From contig NC_133122.1 of the NCBI RefSeq assembly GCF_033568475.1, forward strand, positions 19,351,206 through 19,415,205: a stretch of 64,000 nt of DNA, read 5' to 3'. Both the position numbers and the translations under genes were made by a program. Under the pieces are notes generated by a model. It was given only the letters and a program-made list of their open reading frames with translations. It had not been told where the DNA came from and did not search any database. Of the stretch, positions 1-8,758 are shown one piece after another. Positions within the stretch are counted from its first letter, which is position 1. Each line of letters opens with the position of its first letter. The DNA is from Henckelia pumila (lineage: Eukaryota; Streptophyta; Magnoliopsida; Lamiales; Gesneriaceae).

Positions 1-1086
1 GTTAGGGTTGTTTCAGAACCAGTCCCATGCAGACCACCAACCATCAGCCGAGCCCCCTTCCCCTAGAACCCTAATCTGCGCACATGGAGGGCAGTCCGAC
101 CTTTGTGGCTTTCCTGGGCTCGTTTGGCTCGAACCACTCGAGCCATTCGAGTCCAGGCCACACCAACACCCCCTTCTAGACCCTCGGCCAGCAGCTAGAT
201 ACAACCAAGAGTAGAAAACGTGAACATGAACAAACAAATCACACGGCCAAACTCGATCTCCACGATAGCCGAAGTAGTTTTCTGAAAATCTTTAAAAGTT
301 GTGATGCATACCTCATACACACACTATAATAACCGTTAGGTACAAAAAAATTCAGAATAAAACATGCCTTTCACCGGAAACGAAGAGAAAAACGAGCGTG
401 GGACGATTCCAGGACGATGGGGGCGATGACAACCGACTTGGACCTTCAAAAACCGAGGCTATGGTGTTCTTTCTTGTGGGAAGCCGATGAAGATGATGAA
501 TGGAAGGGAGGGAGGCGGCTAAGAGGGGTAATCGGTTAAGGGTTTGGGGTAGATTAGGTTAGAGTTTTTATTTTAATAAAAATAGGTTTTTAGGATAATT
601 AAAATATATAAATAAGGGTTTTTAAATTCAAAATATATAACTTAAAACTCTAACTAACAATTAAAATCTGATAATAAATTTAACAATCCCGAAATACATA
701 ATTAAGGGAATTTTAAAAATACTAAAAAGTTAATATTTTGGCTTATTTTGAATAAAAATGGACTCCTAAAATTATATAAAATTAAATACTAAAAATTTTG
801 AGATAATAAAACTCAAAATAATATTTTAGGGCTCTAAAAAGGCTCATGAAATTAATTGGCTAGAAAGTTGTCATCTCGTCCGTCCACGGTCCCGTCTACG
901 CGATAAAATAATTAAAATACTAAAAATCATAAAAATCACTAATTATGGGTTAAATACTTAAAAATAATAAATTAAATCATGCACAAATAATTCACATAAT
1001 TATTTAACCCATAAATCTAAAATTTAAATAATTAAATATCCTAATTATGCATGCGGATTTACATATTTGAAATACCGGGTGTTACA
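1..1086 (-). mobile_element. Partial LTR of a Tekay-like Ty3/gypsy element, cut by the window edge
   Basis: The segment ends in ACCGGGTGTTACA, the reverse complement of the LTR start TGTAACACCCGGT seen at 50548 and 58055. It runs collinearly with the 3' part of the solo LTR ending at 43576, sharing the stretch around GACGAGATGACAACTTTC and the ACATGCCTTTCACCG block near 363. It lies immediately before AATTACATGCCTAAG, which is the interior of element A's LTR, so it was inserted into that LTR. Its left end, and so its target duplication and whether it is a solo LTR or part of a full element, lie outside the window. Confidence 0.85.
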
Positions 1087-1138
1087 AATTACATGCCTAA
1101 GTTCTATTTAGTAGGTGATCCAGGTAAAGGTCACTACA
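1087..1138 (+). repeat. 5' LTR remnant of element A
   Basis: The stretch matches the last part of the 3' LTR (about 6927-6979) with a few substitutions and ends in the same GGTCACTACA. The remainder of the 5' LTR is displaced by the minus-strand LTR at 1-1086. The breakpoint falls at AATTA, matching AATTG in the 3' LTR. Confidence 0.85.
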
Positions 1139-1142
1139 TTTA

Positions 1143-1154
1143 TGGTATCAGAGC
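1143..1154 (+). other. Primer binding site of element A (initiator tRNA-Met type)
   Basis: TGGTATCAGAGC lies four bases after the LTR end. This sequence is complementary to the 3' end of plant initiator tRNA-Met and is the usual minus-strand primer site in plant retrotransposons. Confidence 0.9.
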
Positions 1155-1214
1155 ATGTAAAGTATTCTTGGGATTTAGATTCTACATAAGATAACTGTTA
1201 GGTTAATTTTGTAG

Positions 1215-2250
1215 ATGGCAGATCATGATGACCAGAGTTCTCATGGCAGTATTGGTGGGCGTTGGGGTGATGCCGACCGGGAGCCTCGTCGAAAACTCTG
1301 CCATCGTCATCGAGATGAGGACCGTTTCAGTGTACGTCGATTCTTGCAGATGGGGCCTAAGCCCTTGGTTGGAGGTGAGTCTCCGGAGGATGCGGAGAAC
1401 TGGTTAGACCGCATGGAGACGACTTTTCAGACTTTCCAATGCACCGAGGAGCAGAAGATGGAGACCCTTGGTTATCTTCTGGATGGACGTGCGCGCAGGT
1501 AGTGGAGGTTTACTTCTGCACCTTTTGTTGCGGCGAGAGGAGTGGCCACCCGGACCGAGTTTCGCACAGCTTTTCAGAAGCTGTATTTTCCTCCTGCACT
1601 CCGTCAGTCGAAGGCAGGCGAGCTACTGAGTCTGCGACATGGAGCCATGTCTATTGATGAGTATCAGCAGAAGTTCTTTGATCTGCTATCCTATTGCCCC
1701 GAGATTGCTGACAGCTCTGGAATGAAGTATAATCTGTTCCTTTAGGGCCTTAACCTTGAGATCCACGAGCGTGTGGCGGTCGACGACGACATGTCCTACG
1801 AGGGTTTGGTGAGCCATTGTCACCAGGTGGAGGACAGCATTCGGCGGAACAGGTCTTTCTCTCAATCGAGACCTGCTAGTTCTTTGGGTCCCCGTGCCCA
1901 ATCTTTCAAGAAGTCTGGATCTACTTCTTCTTCCTCTGGCTCTGCTGGTGTTGTCCGTTTCGGTAAGAAGGACAAGTGTGATCACTGTGGGAAGAACCAT
2001 CCAACCGACCGTTGACGTAGAGCTTCTGGAGCTTGTTTCCGTTGTGGAGAGACTGGTCATATCCGGAGGGATTGTCCACTATCTGGGGGAGGCGGTTCTG
2101 GTTCTGGTTCAGGATCTGGTTCTCAGGCCACCGTTCAGCAGAGGTCGCAGGGACAGCTTGCTGGGAGTTCTCATTTGAGGCCACGAACTTCTGGCCACGT
2201 GTTTGCCCTGAGACATGATCAGGCAGTGGAGGAGAATGAGAGAAAATCAT
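1215..2250 (+). pseudogene. gag pseudogene of element A
   Basis: One frame carries Gag similarity from ATG 1215: a capsid-like region (PLVGGESPEDAENWLDRMET), then the retrotransposon gag block around 1545-1740, a Ser-rich linker, and a zinc knuckle of CCHC form (CFRCGETGHIRRDC, about 2034-2075). The frame is interrupted by stops at 1500-1502 (TAG), 1743-1745 (TAG) and 2013-2015 (TGA). These are the kinds of change expected from C-to-T decay of CAG or CGA codons. Near 2250 the reading frame shifts by one step relative to the protease. Gag would normally form the particle and bind genomic RNA; this copy cannot make a full-length product. Confidence 0.85.
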
Positions 2251-2251
2251 C

Positions 2252-5200
2252 GCAGGTACATTTCTGCTTTATGGTATACCTGATCTTGTACTTATTGACA
2301 CTGGTGCATCTCATTCCTTCATTTCTGCACATTTTGTTAAGAGGCATAAGTTACCATGCATTGCACTAGACGTAGTGATGTCTGTTTCTACTCCGACGGG
2401 CCAATCTGCTTTGGCTAAGCGTCTAGTGATGGGTTGCCCTTTAGAGTTCGAGGGGAACATTCTGTTAGCGAATCTCATGGTTCTTGCGATGGACGACTTT
2501 GATTGCATTTTGGGAATAGATATGTTGACTACCTATCGAGCTTCAGTGGACTGCTACCAGAGATTAGTACGCTTTCATCCGGAGGGGAGTGATAGCTAGT
2601 TTTTCTATGGAGAGGGAGCGCGACCCCCGATGCCTTTGGTATCAGCTTTGAGAGCCTGTAGAGCTCTAGAGTCTGGCGGGGAAGGCTACCTTATCTATGC
2701 AGTTGATTTATCCGCTGAGAGCGTTGGGATAGAGAGCATTCCGGTCGTGGATGAATTTCCAGATGTATTTCCTGATGAGATTCCGGGTTTTCCTCCTGTT
2801 AGGGAAGTCGAGTTTGGCATAGATTTGATGCCGGGTACTTCGCCTATTTCTCGAGCACCGTATTGTCTGGCTCCGTCAGAGATGCGTGAGTTGAAGAATC
2901 AGCTACAAGATCTTTTGTGAAGAAGAAGGATGGGTCTATGCGACTGTGCATTGACTATCGGCAGCTGAATCGAGTCACTGTGAAGAACAAGTATCCTTTG
3001 CTTCGTATTGATGACTTTTTTGATCAGCTGCAGGGCACTTCAGCTTACTCCAATATTGAATTGAGGTCTGGGTATCATCAATTGAGAGTTCGAGATCAAG
3101 ATGTAGCCAAGACTGCATTCCGTACTCGCTATGGGCATTACGAGTTTCTAGTGATGCCATTTGGTTTGACTAATGCGCCGGCTATATTCATGGACCTGAT
3201 GAACCGTGTCTTCAGAGAGTATTTGGACAAGTTTGTCGTGGTCTTCATTGACGACATCTTAGTGTATTCGCTTAATATGAAAGAGCATGTTTCTCAATTG
3301 CGGTTGGTACTGCAGACTCTTCGAGATGAGCAGTTATACGCCAAGCTGAGCAAGTGTGAGTTCTGGATGGATCGAGTGGTCTTTCTTGGCCATATAATAT
3401 CTAGGGAGGGGATTTCTGTTGATCCAAGCAAGATTGAGGCGGTGCTTAATTGGTCGCGTCCGACGACAGTTGCTGAGATCCGTAGTTTTCTGGGTCTAGA
3501 AGGATATTATCGTCGCTTCATTCTGAACTTCTCTCAGCTAGCTCGACCTTTGACGCATCTTACCCGCAAGGGTATGGATTTCGAGTGGTCCTCCGAGTGT
3601 GAGGAGAACTTCTGTGAGCTTCGACGGCGGTTGACTTCTGCGCCGGTGTTGGCATTACCGTCAGGATTTGGAGGGTATGTGGTGTACACTGATGCTTCTC
3701 TTCAGGGGTTAGGTTGTGTCCTGACTCAGAATGGGCATGTGATCGCATACGCTTCTAGACAACTGAAGCTTCACGAGGACAACTACCCAGTTCATGATTT
3801 GGAATTGGCAGCCATTGTGTTCGCTTTGAAGATCTGGCGTCATTATCTGTATGGCGAGAAATTTGAGATCTTCACCGACCATAAGAGTCTCAAGTATTTG
3901 TTCACTCAGGCGGAGTTGAATATGAGGCAGAGACGTTGGATGGACTTGCTTAAGGACTATGATTGCGAGATTAAGTACCAACCGGGAGCTGCTAATCTCA
4001 CCGCTGATGCATTGAGTCGCAAGGTGCGACTATCCGCACTTCAGACTTGTTCGATGTCTAGTGCGATCAGTGACTGTTGTACTTCAGGATATACTTTCAA
4101 GCATAAGAAAGGTATGCAGAGTATCCAGATGTTTGCGATATTATCTGAGCCAGCTTTGTATTCGCGGATTCGAGATGCTCAGATGTCTGATTCGAAGACC
4201 CAGCGTTTAGCTCATCTAGCTAACGAGGGTAACTCGTCTGAATTTCATTATCAGTCAGATGGCTTTCTGTGTTTGTCCGGTAGGCTTGTGATTCCGCAGG
4301 ATGTAGAGTTGCGAGAGGAGATTTTGTCTCAGGCGCATCGCACTAAGTTGAGTATTCATCCTGGGAGCAACAAGATGTACAAGGATCTACGTACTCATTT
4401 CTGGTGGAAGGGAATGAAACGCAGTGTTTATCAGTTTGTTTTGAGATGTTTGGTGTATCAACAGGTCAAGGCAGAGCACCGACGACCTGGAGGATTGCTT
4501 CACAGTCTGCCTATTTCTGAATGGAAATGAGAGTTTATCACAATGGACTTTGTGACCCATTTGCCAGTATCCCCGAGGAACTGTGATGCTATCTGGGTTG
4601 TGGTGGACCGACTCACCAATTCAGCGCATTTCATTGCCTATAGCCGGGAGTACAATGTGGATCGTATGGCTCGGTTATACATTCAGGAGATCGTTCAACT
4701 TCATGGAGTGCCCGTGAGCATTGTCAGCGATCGGGACCCCAGGTTTCCTTCTAGATTCTGGGGGAGTGTTCATCGTGCGATGGATACTACTCTCAGTTTG
4801 AGTACTGCCTATCATCCGAAGACTGATGGTCAGTCAGAGCGCACTATCCGTACTTTGGAGGATATGCTTAGAGCATGCGTCATGGATTTTGGTTCAGCCT
4901 GGCAGGATCATTTGCCATTGATCGAGTTCGCGTACAACAACAGCTATCATACTAGTATTGGGATGGCACCTTTTGAGGCGTTGTACGGGCGACGTTGTCG
5001 TACTCCACTCATCTGGGAAGAAGTGGGGGAGAGACAGGCTGAGGGACCGGAGTTTATCCAGCAGGCGGTAGACATTGTTGATCAGATCAAAAAACGGATT
5101 AAGACTGCACAGGATCGTCAGGCCAGCTATGCTAATACCAAGCGTAGGCCTTTGCAGTTCGATGTCGGGGAGAAAGTGTTTCTGAGAGTGTCACCTTTTT

Positions 5201-5580
5201 GCAAAATTCTTATATTTGGCCTTAAGGGCAAGTTGTCTCCCAGGTTTATCGGTCCGTTTGAGATTTTGGAAAGCATTGGCGATTTGGCTTATCGACTAGC
5301 TTTGCCACCGCATCTTTCCAGTATTCACGACGTGTTCCACGTATCTCTGTTGCGACGGTATGTGGCGGATGAGTCTCATATTCTGCAGCGGTATGAGGTT
5401 CAGGTGAGCAAGGATTTGACCTATGTTGAGAAACCTATTCGTATCCTGGATCATAAGGATAAGGTTTTGCGGAACAAAGTCATTCCTCTGGTTTTAGTTC
5501 AGTGGCAGCGCCGAGGCACTGAGAAAGCTACTTGGGAGCTTGAGGACAGGATGCGTGAAGACCATCCTAAGTTGTTTTGA
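2252..5580 (+). pseudogene. pol pseudogene of element A (protease, RT, RNase H, integrase, chromodomain-like tail)
   Basis: The protease block starts near 2252, with the aspartic motif LIDTGASHSFIS and the partner ILGIDML. A TAG at 2597-2599 breaks the frame. At about 2917 roughly 55 bp coding the KGF...SPWGAPVLF segment are missing compared with the pol at 55301-55355, and the frame changes. The 2917-4530 stretch holds RT (FIDDILVYS, about residue 110), RNase H ([14 protein letters not shown]) and the integrase zinc finger, in which the third metal ligand reads Tyr instead of Cys (CLVYQQ). A TGA at 4528 replaces the Trp seen in the intact relative. The 4543-5580 stretch continues in the same frame with the integrase core ([18 protein letters not shown]) and a chromodomain-like tail. 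It is clearly non-functional. Confidence 0.9.
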
Positions 5581-5701
5581 TTTCATTCTTAAAGTTGTAT
5601 TCAGTTGCAAACTCTGTAAACGTTTGATTTGAATAAAGAATGTTTCTGATTTCTGTATTACATTCGGTACTTAAGATCTGATTTCGAGGACGAAATATCT
5701 T

Positions 5702-5714
5702 AAGTGGGGGAGAA
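5702..5714 (+). other. Polypurine tract of element A
   Basis: AAGTGGGGGAGAA lies directly before the 3' LTR start TGTAGTAG. It is the normal plus-strand primer site. The upstream GAGGACGAAAT is also shared with the young Tekay element before its own tract at 58041. Confidence 0.85.
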
Positions 5715-5787
5715 TGTAGTAGCCCGTAACCAAAATCAGTAATTAAGGGATTTATCAACGCTAATTAAATAGATTGGGTATCGGACG

Positions 5788-5998
5788 GATCGGAAGCTCC
5801 GATGCAGGATCGGAAGCTCCGATGGTATTACGTCAGGCATGACGTGTGGCAGGATCGAAAGCTCCGATCACCCCTATCCGAAGTCAACCAGTGATAGTTT
5901 GACACATGGCAGATAACGATGTTCGGAAGCTCCGATGGTAGGATCGACCGTTTCGATCGAAGATCGGAAGTTCCGATCGAGGATCGGAGGTTCCGATC
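5788..5998 (+). promoter_or_regulatory. U3 array of near-palindromic GATCGGAAGCTCCGAT units
   Basis: Six to seven units occur at 5788, 5808, 5853, 5921, about 5942 (degenerate), 5962 and 5982. Each is a 16-17 bp near-palindrome of the form GATCGGAAGYTCCGATC, in the 220 bp just upstream of the TATA box. Between units two and three is ACGTCAGGCATGACGT (5830-5845), an inverted pair of TGACGT motifs of the kind bound by TGA-class bZIP factors. The position suggests enhancer function, which is inference. Confidence 0.7.
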
Positions 5999-6003
5999 GA
6001 TGT

Positions 6004-6012
6004 CTATAAATA
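6004..6012 (+). promoter_or_regulatory. TATA box of the element A LTR
   Basis: CTATAAATA lies about 290 bp into the LTR, directly downstream of the palindrome array. It is the expected U3 core promoter; transcription would start roughly 30 bp downstream. Confidence 0.7.
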
Positions 6013-6991
6013 GAAGGCCGATGCTTCACTTTCATTTGCCAATTCCAAGAATCCCTCTCTATTCCAGGAATATTTGAGTAGTTCTAGTCTTCATAGGCTT
6101 GACCCGGGGGTTGGCAATGCGTTCGATAGTCGTAGCGGAGTTGTGCTCAAGTTCTGGAGGCATCGACATCAAAAGGCTAACGACGGACGAAGGTATAGCT
6201 TTTGCTTCCTAAAAATATTTAGGAGTATGCTTTAGCTTAGTTAAGGCTTTTAGAGCGCTATATTGATAGTAGTATCATTTGGCAGTGTAGAGCAGACTAT
6301 AGGCGTGGACCTAGAGTTGGTAGAGCTTGCACTGATTTGAGGTACGAAAGTACTGTTCGAGATATCCTGACTGACTGTGTGGTTTATATGTCATTGATTT
6401 ATGCTGCATTCATTTGCATACTGAGCTATCTCCTTCGAGATGTCTATTAGTAGGGTTGTACCCTATCCTGTTAGTGGATGAACTTCCATGGCTTTGGGTC
6501 CGGTAAATCCACTGATATTATGGTATGGGAGCCACCTCCTAAAGCGACGGCACTGCATGCTACATACCAGGGCTCGGTCTGTCTTTGTATCTGATCCTTG
6601 ACCTCGAGTTATAGGGAGTTCACTTTGCATGCATGTATACTCATACTCTCGTACTGAGCGTTTTATGCTCACGTCTCGTACTCTGTGTTTCTGGACACCC
6701 TATTCCATGGGGCAGGTTTGCGATTGGATGAGGCGGGTGGATCCAAGAGGGGCTAGGCAGTGGTTGGTCAGCTGGAGCTTCGCCTAGGTTTTATTCTGTT
6801 GTTATTTGGAATAATACAGCTGTTCGATATGTTGTATAATATTTGGGTATTTACAGATTCCTTGCCTTGGGATTGTACATTGTTTATGGTTTACGCAGTT
6901 TTATTCTGATATCCATTTAATTAAGTTAATTGCATGCCTAAGTTCTGTTTAGTAGGTGATTCAGGTAAGGGTCACTACACTTTGTGTCATT

Positions 6992-7485
6992 TATATTGGT
7001 CCGGTACTCATACAGCAGTTCACAGGGGAGAGGAGTTCTTATCTTGAAGGATATTAACTTGTGGGTATCCTACTGGTTGCGAAGTTCTTGAAAGTTTTGA
7101 GTTCTCACCAATTTCACTTCCATACCCAAATCTTGGTATGCTTATTCGATCAACACTTATTACTTCTTTATTCAAGAAGGGATTAAGGCTATCAGGTTCC
7201 GCAATACAAGCACATGGGGTTGGTCAAATTGTAAACTACATGGCTGTGGATGCTCAACAACTCTCGGATATGATGTTGCAGCTTCACTTTTTGTGGCTAA
7301 TGCCATTACAGATTACTGTGGCTATAGTTATACTTTATCAATACTTAGGTCCTGCCAAATTTGCTGAACTCTTGGGACAGGCATTGATCATGCTATTTGT
7401 CTTATTTTGTACCAAGAAGAACAATGGCTACCAGTTTAACATAATGAAGAATCGTGATTCGAGAATGAAAGCAACTAATGAGATG
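6992..7485 (+). pseudogene. ABCC (MRP-type) ABC transporter gene fragment
   Basis: The translation carries the first transmembrane domain of plant ABCC proteins: YIGPVLIQQFTGERSS, then [62 protein letters not shown] and [14 protein letters not shown]. The family pumps glutathione conjugates and other anions across vacuolar or plasma membranes. Only about 165 codons remain, with no nucleotide-binding domains. There is a TAA in the reading frame after the GY of LEGY (near 7055), a one-base loss before 7138 (TTGGTATG where a further G is expected) and a stop at 7498. The fragment starts about 12 bp after element A's LTR and lies upstream of a CACTA end, so it may be either a gene remnant interrupted by element A or a fragment carried by a transposon. 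Confidence 0.8.
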
Positions 7486-7500
7486 CACAATTGCGCGTAG

Positions 7501-8450
7501 CAAATTCAATACCACTTTCACAATTTCAAAACCAATCCACTGTGGGAAATCAAGAACCAATATATACATATAGCACAATAAATAAACAACATGAGAGAAA
7601 ATGACCAGTGCAATGGCAAAACAAGGTTGAAAGTAAAGTCAACTCCAAATAATGAAATAAAATGTAAACAAATCCTTTCGAATGGCTCTTTTTAAATGAA
7701 CGAGAACACCTGCCATCTTCTTTTAACGAAATCTCCAATGAACTAAGGCTAAAACTAATGAGGTACACTGATACACAACTAAATAAATAATACAGTGAAC
7801 AATTTCCAACTAACTTTGACGAGAATGCTTAGAGTACACAAATATTTTACAGAAACAATGTAAATGAGTGAAGGATGCTTGGAATTTGACAGGAAAAACA
7901 AAGATGCAGCTGAACGTTGGAACTAGAAATATATATCTACCATATGCTGAACTAATTCGATCACTCGTTTTCAGGTGAATTGATGACAATAGAAGATTAG
8001 CAGAAAGTAATGGGTCCATATTGCTTAGAATAAAAATACATACACTGAGCCGTGTCAACTCCCCATGATTTGCAAGGCGTAAATCCAGCCCCTACAGATT
8101 TTACGCCCAGCCCCTACAGCTCCTCGTGAGTTTAAACAGATCGAGCAAGCCGCCATTTTCTCCCCCTCGTCGCCCAAGTTTAAACAGAGCAAGGTAGATC
8201 TGAAGTCTTCGCAAGCTCTTCAACTACAAGAACAGAAACAATCAATGAATGATGGAAAAATCAGAAGAAGACGGAGAAATCGCCATTAACGGTTTGTCAA
8301 ATTGGAATCGAAAGAGCTCAACAAGAAAGGGAATCGCGATGGAAGGGCTTGGGGATTTAGGGTTAATCTTTCAGACGTTTAAAGAGGGACGCGATGAAGG
8401 GTTTGGAAATTTTTGGGTTTTTTATGTTAAGGCAAAAAACATAAGTAATT
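7501..8450. other. No supported gene; possible interior of a CACTA-type element
   Basis: The stretch is AT-rich and has only short unrecognised ORFs. Around 8080-8120 a short direct repeat (CAGCCCCTACAG) occurs twice, and 8130-8190 has two copies of GTTTAAACAGA. The part from about 8245 looks like a 5' untranslated or early coding fragment but matches nothing I recognise. It may belong to the CACTA element ending at 8746, whose left end I could not find. Confidence 0.3.
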
Positions 8451-8493
8451 TCAATTTTTATTTATTATTTAATATTAAAAAAATTGGTTTATC

Positions 8494-8746
8494 TACAACA
8501 CTTTTTAAAAAGTGTTGTAGTACATATAAAAAATAACGCTCTAAGACAACGCTTTTTAAAGCGTTGTCTTAGATCTAAAAAAACGCTTAAAGACAACGCT
8601 TTTTAAAAAAAGCGTTGTCTTTTATAAATTTTAAAAAAATAACGACAACGCTTTTCCTTAAAAGCGTTGTAATTTAAAAAAAGACAACGCTTTTTACCAA
8701 AAGCGTTGTCTTTTAAGTGTTGCGTTTGAACATTTTTGTTGTAGTG
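8494..8746. mobile_element. Right end of a CACTA (En/Spm) transposon with hairpin subterminal repeats
   Basis: The terminus TTTTTGTTGTAGTG (ending 8746) is the reverse complement of CACTACAACAAAAA, the standard CACTA inverted terminus. Inside it are successive hairpins made from the same motif in both orientations (GACAACGCTTTT and AAAAGCGTTGTC): 8543-8570 (a near-perfect 28-bp palindrome), 8590-8622, 8643-8670 and 8683-8714. A related ACAACAC hairpin lies at 8494-8518. In this superfamily subterminal repeats bind the TnpA-type protein. The left terminus is not visible, so only one end is claimed. Confidence 0.75.
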
Positions 8747-8758
8747 AGAATTTGCTGA

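Larger units (their letters stand above)
1087..6979 (+). mobile_element. Element A: decayed Ty3/gypsy chromovirus with truncated 5' LTR
   Basis: In order: a 52-bp remnant of the 5' LTR, a primer binding site, a broken gag, a broken pol (protease, reverse transcriptase, RNase H, integrase, C-terminal chromodomain-like tail), a polypurine tract and a 3' LTR of about 1265 bp. Domain order with integrase after RNase H is diagnostic of Ty3/gypsy. The tail after integrase (VQWQRR...ATWELEDRM) resembles the chromodomain-type tail of Tekay/Del chromoviruses. The copy cannot encode its own proteins: I count four premature in-frame stops, one frameshift and one deletion of about 55 bp. Its LTR is unrelated to that of the young element at 50548. 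Confidence 0.9.
5715..6979 (+). repeat. 3' LTR of element A
   Basis: It begins TGTAGTAGCCCG after the polypurine tract and ends GGTCACTACA, giving TG...CA termini. The last part is shared with the 5' remnant at 1087-1138. It contains a U3 palindrome array (5788-5998), a TATA box (6004-6012) and a typical U5-like end. Host sequence resumes with an ABCC transporter fragment about 12 bp later. Confidence 0.88.

Noticed and set aside
6973-6979. CACTACA as the left end of the CACTA transposon
   Set aside because: It is the end of element A's LTR, matched by the same sequence at 1132-1138 before the primer site.
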